58,153 nt of DNA from contig JHXJ01000021.1 of assembly GCA_000621765.1 (NCBI GenBank), positions 1-58,153 on the forward strand, in the 5' to 3' direction. A model generated the notes under the pieces. That model was not told the DNA's origin, did not search any database, and saw only the letters and a list, made by a program, of their open reading frames with translations. Below, in pieces: positions 8,085-16,621 of this stretch (the first letter of the stretch is position 1; every line of letters starts with the position of its first letter). Made by a program: the position numbers and the translations under genes. Origin of the DNA: Ruminococcaceae bacterium AB4001 (GTDB lineage Bacteria; Bacillota; Clostridia; Saccharofermentanales; Saccharofermentanaceae).

Positions 8085-8116
8085 GTTCCTGAACAATCTA
8101 AGCAAGTCAAATTTTG

Positions 8117-8140
8117 GAGGCTGCCTTAACGGGCAGCCTC
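8117..8140 (+). terminator. Intrinsic terminator after the SPFH gene
   Basis: GAGGCTGCC (8117-8125) pairs perfectly with GGCAGCCTC (8132-8140), with a 6-nt loop, followed by TTTT. Confidence 0.9.
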
Positions 8141-8224
8141 TTTTGCTGCAATAAATCCGTAATAGCATGTGATGAATAATTAAGATAAAATAAATAAGTT
8201 AAAAAATATGGGAGGTTTCTTAAG

Positions 8225-9721
8225 ATGATAAGAATAGGTATGAAGCACATGATCTCTGTCACGGTCACTGCAGCTACGGTTCTCTCTCTTGGTTGTCTTA
8301 CTATGGCTGATGAGCTCGATAACAGCAGCGAAACTGCTGTACTGTCTGATGGTGTTGAATGTGTAATCGACACAGAGAACGCATCTATAACAGAAGACCC
8401 GTCAGTTGCTGATGAGGATGAAGAGGTTGTAATCGTTTCTATAGAAGAGTCCGTATCAGATGAAGCATCATATGCCAAAAACGGATGGGATGAATATTCT
8501 GCAGGCAAGTGGAAATATTACGAGAACGGTACATACGTAAAAGGCTGGAAGGAAATCGACCATAAGTGGTTCTGGTTCAGTTCGTCCGGTGTTATGTTTA
8601 CCGGTATGCGCTATGATTCTTATTACAAAGCAACTTATATCTTCGGAGTTAATGGTGCTATGATAGCCAACCGTTGGCAGCAGTATGATGGAAACTGGTA
8701 TTTCCTTAATGGTGACGGAAAAGCTGCCAAAGGATGGAATCGGATCAATGGAGTATGGTATTACTTCGTTGATTCACAGAATCCTTATATGTACAAGAAT
8801 ACGATCAAAGAGATCGGAGACGATGGATGGTATATGTTTGACCGGAGCGGTGCGATGCTCACTGGTTGGCAGAAGACTAATTACGGATGGTTATATCTTG
8901 ATACGTTCAGCGGCAGAGCGGCTAACGGTTGGAAACAGATTGGAGGAGTCTGGTACTACTTCAATATTTGCAGCTACGGACCGGTTATGGTTGATGATGA
9001 TATAGTTTATATTCCCGGTACCGATGGAAAAGAAGCTTGGTACGGATTCGACGAGAATGGTGCGTTGATGAAGGCCGGCTGGTTTAACAGTTATGTTGTC
9101 GTGATTGATGGCAAAAAATATGAAAACGGCAATTGGTATTATTTCGATTCTAAGGGTAAGGCTGCTACCGGATGGAAAACAATAGACGGTAAGAAATACT
9201 ATTTCGGAGACGGAACCACCAACCCGCTTGCAGTAATCAATGTAAATAAAATAGCGGGTAAGTATTACTATTTTGACCCTAATACCTGTGCCTTGTTTAC
9301 TAATGGATGGGTAGATACTATGGCTGCTTATTCTAGTTCATATTCATCCGGTAGTATGGTATATGCCGGAACTGACGGAGTGCTCTATACAGGATGGCAA
9401 AAGATAGATGGCACAACATACTATTTTGGTGACGGTAACAGCAGACCTTCGATGAAGACCGGATTTGTACGTGTGGATGAAAAGTTGTACTTCCTGGGAG
9501 ATAACGGAGCATTGCAGAAGAATTGCATATTCGAATATGAAGGTGAACGTTATATGGCCAATAGCTCAGGTGTACTTGCTGAAAAAACGTGGATAACCTA
9601 CAACAAAAAACCATACTATTTCCTTGACGGTGGTGCTATGGCTACCGGAATTAGAAAGATAGATGGAGTTATGTATGATTTCGGTGAGGATGGTGTTTGC
9701 GTTAATCCCCCTAAATCATGA
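8225..9721 (+). CDS. Secreted protein with cell-wall/choline-binding-type repeats
   Basis: 498 residues. The first 28 residues form a signal peptide (basic MIRIGMKH, then a hydrophobic core ending around LTMADE). A short acidic spacer (about 30-90) follows. The rest is a continuous array of roughly 20-residue aromatic repeats of the type GWKEIDHKWFWFSSSGVMFTG or GWQKIDGTTYYFGDG, matching the CW_binding_1 (choline- or glucan-binding) repeat. Such repeats bind teichoic-acid choline or polysaccharide and hold the protein on the cell surface. There is no catalytic domain, so it is probably a binding or structural surface protein. GGAGG nine bases upstream supports the start. A terminator on each side makes it a single-gene unit. 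Confidence 0.85.
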   Translation: MIRIGMKHMISVTVTAATVLSLGCLTMADELDNSSETAVLSDGVECVIDTENASITEDPSVADEDEEVVIVSIEESVSDEASYAKNGWDEYSAGKWKYYENGTYVKGWKEIDHKWFWFSSSGVMFTGMRYDSYYKATYIFGVNGAMIANRWQQYDGNWYFLNGDGKAAKGWNRINGVWYYFVDSQNPYMYKNTIKEIGDDGWYMFDRSGAMLTGWQKTNYGWLYLDTFSGRAANGWKQIGGVWYYFNICSYGPVMVDDDIVYIPGTDGKEAWYGFDENGALMKAGWFNSYVVVIDGKKYENGNWYYFDSKGKAATGWKTIDGKKYYFGDGTTNPLAVINVNKIAGKYYYFDPNTCALFTNGWVDTMAAYSSSYSSGSMVYAGTDGVLYTGWQKIDGTTYYFGDGNSRPSMKTGFVRVDEKLYFLGDNGALQKNCIFEYEGERYMANSSGVLAEKTWITYNKKPYYFLDGGAMATGIRKIDGVMYDFGEDGVCVNPPKS

Positions 9722-9752
9722 TAACTTACAACTGAGAATAGTTGATGATCTG

Positions 9753-9779
9753 CAGGAGTATCCGATAAGGGTACTCCTG
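9753..9779 (+). terminator. Intrinsic terminator after the repeat protein
   Basis: CAGGAGTATCC (9753-9763) pairs with GGGTACTCCTG (9769-9779) with one G-U wobble and a 5-nt loop, followed by a run of T. Confidence 0.9.
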
Positions 9780-9847
9780 TTTTTATGGTCAATTGCTGTA
9801 TAATATTTCAGGATTTTACGTTTTTCCGAAAACGGGAGGATTAAGAA

Positions 9848-10813
9848 ATGAAGTTGGTTGATCTGAAATGCCCAAATTGCGGCGGTAGCATTGTTAAGGA
9901 CAATAATGTCTTTGTCTGTAATTCGTGCGGAACGGTTATAACTGTTGATTATGACGAATCTGATGTAGAGTACGAGAGACTAAAAGACGAAGAGAAGAGA
10001 CGCGCCCACGAGAAGGAATTGCTCGAAAGACAGTTCGAACTCCAGCAGAAGGCTCAAATCGAATCCGAGAAGAGACAGCTGAAAAGAGAGCGTCAGAAGT
10101 CTATGAGCACTTCTTTAAGGAAGGCGATGTCCTCGGTAATCGCCCTTCTTGTCATATTCGGTATAGGCTTTGGCATCTATAAACTGTACTTTTATATGAT
10201 GGACAGATATGGCGAAAATGGCGGTTACAGCGGCTCAAATGTTCTTGCCACACCGACGCCTGCTCCTAATTACAATATAACCCCGGATGACCTTAAGGAT
10301 GATCTGGATGATTTCATTGAAAGCGGCAGGAAGATTCAGATGGAGATAGACCAATGTGCCGTTCAGACCGCTAATGGTGTTATGCATTTCTTTGACAAAA
10401 CGGATGCAGTATTCCTTGATGCTTATATTGTTTCAAACATTCCGGATAAGAATGAGAAAGAATCCTGCAGACTTGTTCTCATATATGAAGTAACATGGCA
10501 CAATGATAATGATGGTGACCAGATCTGTTACGATGGCGTATATTTTGATGGAATCAGAGTAAATCCCAACGGCGGGATCATCAGTGATTACGCAGGAAAG
10601 ATCATCTGGCGCAGTGATGCTGCATGGGGATGGGGAATGGAATACAGTTACGAAGATTACGCCCAGTGTTATCTCGAGAACATCAAGTCTTTGGGAGGAA
10701 CCGTTACAGAAGTAGTAATTAATTCTGATTTCTCAACGGATACAATTGAAGCGGAGGGTTCCGAACCCGTGGAAACTGAGGAAACGGCAGAAACGGAAGA
10801 AACCGAAGGTTAA
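9848..10813 (+). CDS. Zinc-ribbon, single-pass membrane protein of unknown function
   Basis: 321 residues. The N-terminus carries a zinc ribbon (CPNCGG at about 8-13 and CNSCG at about 25-29). A charged coiled coil follows (about 45-85, rich in Glu/Lys/Arg). One membrane segment (SSVIALLVIFGIGFGIYKLYFY) leads to an extracytoplasmic domain of about 190 residues with an acidic Glu/Thr-rich end. I do not recognise the outer domain. The order ribbon, coil, membrane, outer domain suggests a cytoplasmic metal-binding head joined to a surface domain. It follows a -10-like TATAAT (9799-9804) and GGGAGGA ribosome site, and ends at its own terminator. Confidence 0.7.
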   Translation: MKLVDLKCPNCGGSIVKDNNVFVCNSCGTVITVDYDESDVEYERLKDEEKRRAHEKELLERQFELQQKAQIESEKRQLKRERQKSMSTSLRKAMSSVIALLVIFGIGFGIYKLYFYMMDRYGENGGYSGSNVLATPTPAPNYNITPDDLKDDLDDFIESGRKIQMEIDQCAVQTANGVMHFFDKTDAVFLDAYIVSNIPDKNEKESCRLVLIYEVTWHNDNDGDQICYDGVYFDGIRVNPNGGIISDYAGKIIWRSDAAWGWGMEYSYEDYAQCYLENIKSLGGTVTEVVINSDFSTDTIEAEGSEPVETEETAETEETEG

Positions 10814-10834
10814 TTGAGCATATGAGTTATTCCC

Positions 10835-10858
10835 AGGCCATCTCGTAAGAGGTGGCCT
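10835..10858 (+). terminator. Intrinsic terminator after the zinc-ribbon membrane protein
   Basis: AGGCCATCTC (10835-10844) pairs with GAGGTGGCCT (10849-10858) with one wobble and a GTAA tetraloop, followed by TTTTT. Confidence 0.9.
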
Positions 10859-10895
10859 TTTTGCTAAATGACTCAATATTTACACGATTTATAAT

Positions 10896-10922
10896 TTGAA
10901 AAAATCACTTTTATGGTAAAAT
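10896..10922 (+). promoter_or_regulatory. Promoter of glmM
   Basis: TTGAAA (10896-10901) and TAAAAT (10917-10922) are 15 bp apart, with TGG directly before the -10 giving an extended -10 (TGN). The short spacer is compensated by this extension. Confidence 0.45.
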
Positions 10923-10952
10923 TCTTAATCATAAAAAAAGGCGGTATCTTAT

Positions 10953-12308
10953 ATGGGTAAATACTTTGGTACTGACGGCTTCAGAGGCGAAGCCAACAAA
11001 GCACTCACCGCGCAGAAAGCTTTCCGGGTCGGAAGATATATCGGCTGGTACTATGGCCAGAAGCACGATGACAAAAGAGCGAAGATCATCATCGGTAAGG
11101 ACACCAGAAGAAGTTCATACATGCTTGAAGCAGCACTTACTGCCGGCATTACATCTTCAGGTTCAGATGCTTATCTCCTGCATGTAACGACTACACCTTC
11201 AGTTTCATACTGCTGCAGAACAGACGGTTTTGACTGCGGTATCATGATCTCGGCTTCACACAATCCCTTCTACGACAACGGCATTAAGATCATGCGTGCC
11301 AACGGTCAGAAGATCGAGGCAGAGATCGAAGAGAAGATCGAAGCATACATCGACGGCGAGACAGAGGAGATCCCGCTCGCTGAGCGTGAAGCAATCGGTA
11401 ACGTTGTAGATTACGCTTCAGGACGCAACAGATACATCGGCTACCTCATGACGATCCCTACGAGAGCATTCAACGGAATGAAGGTAGGTCTTGACTGCGC
11501 TAACGGCGCTTCATGGAATATCGCAAGATCTGTTTTCGAGGCTCTGGGCGCTAAGGTATATATCATCAACAACCAGCCTGACGGACTTAACATCAATACA
11601 AACTGCGGCTCAACTCACATCGAGAACCTCAAGAAGTTCGTTCTTGATAATGGCCTCAACGTAGGTTTCGCTTACGATGGTGACGCTGACAGATGTCTTG
11701 CAGTAGATGAGCTCGGTAACGAAGTAAACGGCGACCAGATCATGTACCTCTGCGGTAAGTACATGAAGGAGACAGGCCGTCTTGACGGTAACACCATCGT
11801 TACTACCATCATGAGCAACATGGGTCTTTACAAGGCCTGCGAAGCAGTCGGCATCCGTACGGAGAAGACAGCGGTAGGCGATAAGTATGTAGCTGAGAAC
11901 ATGATGGCTAACGGCTTCATGATCGGCGGTGAGCAGTCAGGCCACATCATCTTCGCAAAATATGCGACAACTGGTGACGGAATCCTTACATCTCTCATGG
12001 TCCTCATGACCATGCTCGAGAAGAAGCTTCCTCTTTCAATGCTAGCAGGCGAGATGAAGATGTATCCTCAGTGCCTCAAGAACGTTGTAGTTAAGGACAA
12101 GGAAGAAGCACAGAAGAATCCTGTAGTCCTTAAGGCTGTTGAAGAAGTCACCAAAGCTCTGGGCAGCGACGGAAGAATCCTTCTGCGTGCATCCGGTACC
12201 GAGCCTAAGATTCGTGTTATGGTCGAGGCAAAGACTGATGAGATCTGTGAAGAGAACGTCGACAAGGTGATCGCAGTCATTAAAGAGCAGGGCCTTATGG
12301 CAGATTAA
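10953..12308 (+). CDS. glmM: Phosphoglucosamine mutase
   Basis: 451 residues, full length. It starts with KYFGTDGFRGEAN. The phosphoserine loop is MISASHNPFYDNGIK (serine of SASHNP is the catalytic phospho-Ser). The metal-binding loop is DGDADRCL, the sugar-specificity loop GGEQSGH, and the phosphate-binding loop RASGTEPKIRVM. NPFYDNGIK is typical of GlmM rather than phosphoglucomutase. The enzyme converts glucosamine-6-phosphate to glucosamine-1-phosphate for UDP-GlcNAc and cell-wall synthesis. The next gene, nagB, acts on the same glucosamine-6-phosphate in the catabolic direction, and a terminator separates them. Confidence 0.93.
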   Translation: MGKYFGTDGFRGEANKALTAQKAFRVGRYIGWYYGQKHDDKRAKIIIGKDTRRSSYMLEAALTAGITSSGSDAYLLHVTTTPSVSYCCRTDGFDCGIMISASHNPFYDNGIKIMRANGQKIEAEIEEKIEAYIDGETEEIPLAEREAIGNVVDYASGRNRYIGYLMTIPTRAFNGMKVGLDCANGASWNIARSVFEALGAKVYIINNQPDGLNINTNCGSTHIENLKKFVLDNGLNVGFAYDGDADRCLAVDELGNEVNGDQIMYLCGKYMKETGRLDGNTIVTTIMSNMGLYKACEAVGIRTEKTAVGDKYVAENMMANGFMIGGEQSGHIIFAKYATTGDGILTSLMVLMTMLEKKLPLSMLAGEMKMYPQCLKNVVVKDKEEAQKNPVVLKAVEEVTKALGSDGRILLRASGTEPKIRVMVEAKTDEICEENVDKVIAVIKEQGLMAD

Positions 12309-12320
12309 TGAGTATTACGG

Positions 12321-12344
12321 CTCCGCATGAACATTCATGCGGAG
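12321..12344 (+). terminator. Intrinsic terminator after glmM
   Basis: CTCCGCATGA (12321-12330) pairs perfectly with TCATGCGGAG (12335-12344) around an ACAT loop, followed by TTGTTTTAT. Confidence 0.88.
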
Positions 12345-12381
12345 TTGTTTTATATACTGACTAAAAGATGGGAGAATGAAT

Positions 12382-13131
12382 ATGAGAGTAATCAGAAAGA
12401 GTAACTACGAAGAAGCTTCAATGGCATGCGCTGAGCTTATCGCTTCACAGATAAGACTTAAGCCCGACTGCAAGATCGGTCTTGCTACTGGTTCCACACC
12501 TATCGGAACTTATAAGAATCTTGTTGATATGTATAAGGCAGGAAGCCTTGATTTCTCAAAGGTAACATCAGCTAACCTTGACGAGTACAGAGGATTGGGC
12601 GGTGATCACGACCAGTCTTACAGATATTTCATGAATACAAATCTTTTTGACCATGTAAACATCGATAAGAGCAAGACATATGTACCTGACGGTCTTGAGG
12701 CTGATGCTGTAAAGGCCTGCACGGATTACGACAAGATCCTTGAGTCTTTGGGCCACCTCGACATCCAGCTCCTCGGTATCGGCGGAGACGGACATATCGG
12801 TTTCAATGAGCCTGCAGACGCTTTCTGCGTTAACACACAGTGCATCGACCTTGAAGAGCAGACGATCCAGGATAACGCAAGACTCTTCTTTAACGGCGAC
12901 CTCGCTGCAGTTCCTACACAGGCTTACACAATGGGTATCGGCTACATCATGAAGTCAACAACAGTTATCCTCATGGCTACCGGCGCAGGTAAGAGAGGCA
13001 TCGTTGAGAAGGCATTCTGCGGCCCTGTTACACCTCAGGTTCCCGCATCGATCCTCCAGCTCCATCCGAACGTTGTAGTAATCGGTGATGAGGCTGCTAT
13101 CTCTGACGCTGTTGTTGCAGCTGCCAAGTAA
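12382..13131 (+). CDS. nagB: Glucosamine-6-phosphate deaminase
   Basis: 249 residues. MRVIRKSNYEEAS at the start, LATGSTPIGTYKNL phosphate loop, NLDEYRG, and GIGGDGHIGFNEPAD active-site loop are diagnostic of NagB. It converts glucosamine-6-phosphate to fructose-6-phosphate and ammonia, feeding amino sugars into glycolysis. The ATG at 12382 is preferred over that at 12376 because GGGAG lies seven bases upstream of it, and homologues begin MRVI. No allosteric residues were examined. It stands 73 nt after glmM, behind the glmM terminator, and ends at its own terminator. Confidence 0.93.
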   Translation: MRVIRKSNYEEASMACAELIASQIRLKPDCKIGLATGSTPIGTYKNLVDMYKAGSLDFSKVTSANLDEYRGLGGDHDQSYRYFMNTNLFDHVNIDKSKTYVPDGLEADAVKACTDYDKILESLGHLDIQLLGIGGDGHIGFNEPADAFCVNTQCIDLEEQTIQDNARLFFNGDLAAVPTQAYTMGIGYIMKSTTVILMATGAGKRGIVEKAFCGPVTPQVPASILQLHPNVVVIGDEAAISDAVVAAAK

Positions 13132-13155
13132 TTTCCGGTTCAAGTAATCACTATT

Positions 13156-13182
13156 ACAGCCGTTGTTTTATGCAGCGGCTGT
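13156..13182 (+). terminator. Intrinsic terminator after nagB
   Basis: ACAGCCGTTG (13156-13165) pairs with CAGCGGCTGT (13173-13182) with one wobble and a 7-nt loop, followed by TTTTT. Confidence 0.9.
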
Positions 13183-13234
13183 TTTTTATGTGTTATGGCC
13201 CGAAAATGATGTCTAAATTGCTATATAAAAGTAT

Positions 13235-13274
13235 TTGCGTATAAAAACAATCAAGTTTATAATATTCGAATATT
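13235..13274 (+). promoter_or_regulatory. Promoter and operator-like palindrome of the oxidoreductase operon
   Basis: TTGCGT (13235-13240) and TATAAT (13258-13263) are spaced by 17 bp. A perfect 14-bp palindrome, AATATTCGAATATT (13261-13274), overlaps the end of the -10 and the expected transcription start. That is where a repressor would act, but no regulator gene is adjacent and AT-rich palindromes can arise by chance. Confidence 0.55.
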
Positions 13275-13316
13275 TTAGCGCGGTAAAAGAGCGCGCGAGG
13301 TTTCAGGAGGTTCATC

Positions 13317-13532
13317 GTGGCAAAAGGTAAGACGACTTTTAACGAGAATCTGTGCAAGGGCTGCGGACTTTGCGTAGCAGCATGCCCCAAGAAAATCCTC
13401 GAGCTTGACAAGACAAGGCTTAATGCAAAGGGTTATCACCCCGCCACATGCGTAAATCCCGATGAGTGCATCGGTTGTGCTTTCTGCGCTACGCAGTGCC
13501 CGGACGTTGTAATCACCGTTGAGCGTTTCTGA
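13317..13532 (+). CDS. 4Fe-4S ferredoxin-type delta subunit of 2-oxoacid:ferredoxin oxidoreductase
   Basis: 71 residues from a GTG start with CAGGAGG upstream. It contains two classical clusters, CKGCGLCVAACPK and CIGCAFCATQCPD, each CxxCxxCxxxCP, so it should hold two [4Fe-4S] centres. It is the electron-transfer subunit encoded first in the four-gene VOR/KOR-type operon that follows 15 nt downstream. It would pass electrons from the thiamine-diphosphate site to external ferredoxin. Confidence 0.9.
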   Translation: MAKGKTTFNENLCKGCGLCVAACPKKILELDKTRLNAKGYHPATCVNPDECIGCAFCATQCPDVVITVERF

Positions 13533-13547
13533 TCGGGAGGGAGTTTT

Positions 13548-14639
13548 ATGGCACAGAAAAGAGTATTAATGAAAGGCAATGAAGTAATTGCCGAGGCAGC
13601 TATCAGAGCTGGTTGCCGCAATTATTTCGGTTACCCGATCACACCTCAGACTGAAGTCATGCATTATATGGCTAAGAAGATGGTTCAGGTCGGCGGTAAT
13701 TTCGTACAGGCAGAGTCTGAGCTGGCAGCCATTAACATGGTTTACGGCGCTGCAGCAGCAGGCTTTAGAGTAATGACATCTTCTTCCTCTCCGGGAATAT
13801 CCCTCAAGCAGGAAGGTATCTCCTACATTGCAGGTGCTGAGCTTCCTGCAGTTGTAGTCAATATCGTTAGAGCAGGCCCGGGTCTTGGCGGCATTCAGCC
13901 TGCACAGGGCGACTATTTCCAGGCTACAAAGGGCGGCGGACACGGTGACTACAGAAACATCGTTATCGCACCTGCTTCCGTTCAGGAGCTTTATGAGCTC
14001 GTTGTTGAAGCTTTCAACCTCGCTGACAAGTACAGAATGACCTGCATGATCGTAGGTGACGGTACTTTGGGTCAGATGATGGAGCCTGTTGCATTCCGTG
14101 ATGAGGAGCCTATCGAGACTATCGAGAAGCCTTGGGCAGCTTGCGGCAGAAAGGGCGATTCTTTCCACCACACAGTAACATCTATCTACATCGATCCGGA
14201 TGTCCTCGAGAAGAAGAATCTTGAGCTCCAGGACAAGTACAAGATCGTTGAAGCTAACGAAGTACGTTATGAAGCAATCAACATGGAGGATGCTGAGATC
14301 GTTATCACAGCTTTCGCTACATGTTCCAGAATCTGCAGAAACGTTATCCGTCAGGCAGCTGAGCTCGGTATCAAGGTCGGCATGATCCGTCCTATTACTC
14401 TCTGGCCTTTCCCTTACAAGGCAATCTCTGAAGCAGCAGATATGTCCAGCGTAAAGGCATTCCTCGACGTTGAGCTCAATGCAGGTCAGATGATCGAAGA
14501 CGTAAGACTTGGCGCTAACGGTAAGAAGCCCGTTTATTTCCACGGCAGACTCGGAGGAAATCTCCCGATGCAGAAGGAAATCCTCGACAAGATCGTTGCG
14601 ATCCACGAGGGAAAGATTGTAGAAGGAGGTAATTTCTGA
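13548..14639 (+). CDS. vorB: 2-Oxoacid:ferredoxin oxidoreductase alpha subunit (VorB-like)
   Basis: 363 residues. The start MAQKRVLMKGNEVIAEAAIRAGCRNYFGYPITPQTEVMHY is the pyrimidine-binding domain of the alpha chain, with the YPITPQ motif. TSSSSPGISLKQEGISY and AGPGLGG-x-QPAQGDY are also typical. The closest recognised type is the 3-methyl-2-oxobutanoate (branched-chain) enzyme subunit VorB. 2-Oxoglutarate or other 2-oxoacids cannot be excluded from sequence. It overlaps the beta-subunit gene by one base (TGATG). The enzyme oxidatively decarboxylates a 2-oxoacid to acyl-CoA, or runs in reverse, with ferredoxin, as in strict anaerobes. Confidence 0.88.
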   Translation: MAQKRVLMKGNEVIAEAAIRAGCRNYFGYPITPQTEVMHYMAKKMVQVGGNFVQAESELAAINMVYGAAAAGFRVMTSSSSPGISLKQEGISYIAGAELPAVVVNIVRAGPGLGGIQPAQGDYFQATKGGGHGDYRNIVIAPASVQELYELVVEAFNLADKYRMTCMIVGDGTLGQMMEPVAFRDEEPIETIEKPWAACGRKGDSFHHTVTSIYIDPDVLEKKNLELQDKYKIVEANEVRYEAINMEDAEIVITAFATCSRICRNVIRQAAELGIKVGMIRPITLWPFPYKAISEAADMSSVKAFLDVELNAGQMIEDVRLGANGKKPVYFHGRLGGNLPMQKEILDKIVAIHEGKIVEGGNF

Positions 14640-15463
14640 TGGCTGTAGTTTTCGAACCCACAAAAGGCCTTACAGATAAGCCTTTCCATTATTGTCCCGG
14701 ATGCTGCCACGGCATCATCCACAGACTCGTAGCTGAGACCCTTGTTGCAAATGATGCTCTTGAGACAGCTGTAGGCGTTGCATCCGTAGGATGTACCTAC
14801 AATTCTTATGAATATATCGCATGCGACATGGTCCAGGCAGCTCATGGTAGAGCTCCTGCAGTTGCTACAGGTATCAAGAGAAACTTAAAGGACAGCTTCG
14901 TCTTTACATATCAGGGAGACGGCGACCTCGCATCCATCGGTACAGCTGAGATCGTTCATGCTGCTGCAAGAAGCGAGAATATCACAGTAATCTTCGTAAA
15001 CAACGCAGTTTACGGAATGACTTCAGGTCAGATGGCTCCTACAACACTCGTAGGTCAGGTTACTACAACATCTCCCTGGGGCCGTGATCCTTCATATCAG
15101 GGTTATCCTATCAACGTTTCCGAGTTCTTATCCAACCTCGCAGGCGCAGCTTACATCGAGCGTGTATGCGTAACTGACTTTAAGAACATCCAGAACGCTA
15201 AGAGAGCTATCCAGAAGGCTTTCAATGTTCAGAAGAACAAGCTCGGTTTCTCTCTCGTAGAAGTTCTTTCCACATGCCCTACAAACTGGGGTAAGGAGCC
15301 TCTGGCTGCTATGGATTGGCTCAAGGAGAACATGGAGAAGCAGTATCCGCTCGGATGCTACAAGGGCGCTGATATCACATTCGATGCTGACGGCAAGTAT
15401 GTTTCAGGCGCTATTCCTGCAACTAACAACAACTGCGTTAATGTTGGGGAGGTGAAGAAATGA
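14639..15463 (+). CDS. 2-Oxoacid:ferredoxin oxidoreductase beta subunit (thiamine-diphosphate binding)
   Basis: 274 residues. It begins with the region holding HYCPGCCHG, a conserved Cys motif of beta chains. The thiamine-diphosphate/Mg motif is GDGDLASIGTAEIVHAAARS...NN, followed by VYGMTSGQMAPTT, typical of VOR/KOR beta subunits. It pairs with the alpha chain upstream. The gene overlaps the next by four bases (ATGA), so all subunits are likely made in fixed ratio. Confidence 0.9.
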   Translation: MAVVFEPTKGLTDKPFHYCPGCCHGIIHRLVAETLVANDALETAVGVASVGCTYNSYEYIACDMVQAAHGRAPAVATGIKRNLKDSFVFTYQGDGDLASIGTAEIVHAAARSENITVIFVNNAVYGMTSGQMAPTTLVGQVTTTSPWGRDPSYQGYPINVSEFLSNLAGAAYIERVCVTDFKNIQNAKRAIQKAFNVQKNKLGFSLVEVLSTCPTNWGKEPLAAMDWLKENMEKQYPLGCYKGADITFDADGKYVSGAIPATNNNCVNVGEVKK

Positions 15464-15999
15464 TTGATTTCTCTGTAATTTTTGCCGGATTCGGCGGTCA
15501 GGGAATCCTCTCCGCAGGCAAGATGGCAGCAGAAGCTGCTCTTTATGAAGGTAAGGAAGTATCCTGGTTCCCGTCATACGGACCTGAGATGCGTGGCGGT
15601 ACAGCTAACTGCTCCGTAGTTATCTCTGATGAGCCTATCGGATCTCCCGTTGTTAACGATGCAGACGTTGTTATCTGCCTTAACCAGCCTTCAATGGAGA
15701 AGTTCGAGAAGCAGTTAAAGCCCGGTGCTTTGATGATCCTTGACTCTTCACTCATTAAGACAAGACCTGAAAGAACTGACATCAAGGTCATCGCTATGGA
15801 AGCTTCCGATATCGCTTCCGAGCTCGGCAAGATGATGTTCGCTCCTATCACAATGCTCGGTTGTATGGCTACAGCAACAGGATGCTTCACAAGAGAGTCT
15901 TTCGAGAAGTCACTCTTCGAGATCCTTCCTGAGAGAAAGCACAACCTCATTCCTATCAACATGGAAGCATTTGACAGAGGCGCAGCATTCGCTAAGTAA
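15460..15999 (+). CDS. 2-Oxoacid:ferredoxin oxidoreductase gamma subunit
   Basis: 179 residues. The N-terminus IFAGFGGQGILSAGKMAAEAA is the gamma-domain CoA-binding signature. GPEMRGGTANCSVVISDEPIGSP follows as in other gamma chains. It completes the delta-alpha-beta-gamma set. The operon ends 28 nt later at a strong terminator. Confidence 0.92.
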   Translation: MIDFSVIFAGFGGQGILSAGKMAAEAALYEGKEVSWFPSYGPEMRGGTANCSVVISDEPIGSPVVNDADVVICLNQPSMEKFEKQLKPGALMILDSSLIKTRPERTDIKVIAMEASDIASELGKMMFAPITMLGCMATATGCFTRESFEKSLFEILPERKHNLIPINMEAFDRGAAFAK

Positions 16000-16026
16000 G
16001 TTCTTCGAAAAAAGAAATTATCAATG

Positions 16027-16055
16027 GGGCTGTCTCAAAACAAATGAGACAGTCC
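16027..16055 (+). terminator. Intrinsic terminator of the oxidoreductase operon
   Basis: GGGCTGTCTCA (16027-16037) pairs with TGAGACAGTCC (16045-16055) with one wobble and a 7-nt loop, followed by TTTTT. Confidence 0.9.
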
Positions 16056-16132
16056 TTTTTGTGTAAAATGATTTCAAGGGTAGATAAATATATCTGTTTT
16101 AATCAGGAATATCGGTTTTCGGAGAAGTGAAG

Positions 16133-16582
16133 ATGGGTACAGCAGTCATGGTCTATAAGATACTGATAACCGCTTTGGCGGTCATTGCAACTGCGCTTTC
16201 TTATACGAAATGCTTACGCATCCGCTCCATTCCTTCTTATAGTGCGTTTGATTATGAGGGATTTGACGAGCCGGTAACAGACTCAATGACAGGGTATTGG
16301 CCGGGTTTCTTTACTGTAACGACGGTTATCGAACTTGTTTTGATCTGGTGTTTCAGCATGACATGGATCCGCATTGTCTGTTTGATCCTGAACATAGCCG
16401 CTTCGTTCGGCCCGGTTGTTATAATCAATGTGGACAGACTGCTGACTGGTTGTTTTAACAACATGGTATACGATTACAGTGCAGGATATGCCAAGTGTTA
16501 TTTGACTCCCTTGTCATTAATAATCATACTTAACGGCGTAATAAACACAGTCTTATATATCCTGTTGATAAACGCACGCTAA
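16133..16582 (+). CDS. Small membrane protein of unknown function
   Basis: 149 residues with four predicted membrane helices (about 5-23, 58-78, 82-102 and 125-147). A short hydrophilic loop between the first two holds GFDEPVTDSMTGYW. I do not recognise the family. ATG at 16133 is preferred over GTG at 16127 because GGAGAAG sits at proper distance. It is isolated: the oxidoreductase terminator lies upstream and the yfcE gene converges from downstream with a 39-bp gap and no strong hairpin. Confidence 0.6.
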   Translation: MGTAVMVYKILITALAVIATALSYTKCLRIRSIPSYSAFDYEGFDEPVTDSMTGYWPGFFTVTTVIELVLIWCFSMTWIRIVCLILNIAASFGPVVIINVDRLLTGCFNNMVYDYSAGYAKCYLTPLSLIIILNGVINTVLYILLINAR

Positions 16583-16621
16583 GGATTCCAAAAGAATAAT
16601 ACTTTTAAAAGCCGGATGTAT

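Noticed and set aside
13566-14663. Long open frame (about 365 codons) on the minus strand opposite the oxidoreductase alpha subunit
   Set aside because: It mirrors the biased codons of a well-supported gene, has no ribosome site, and its product is not recognisable.
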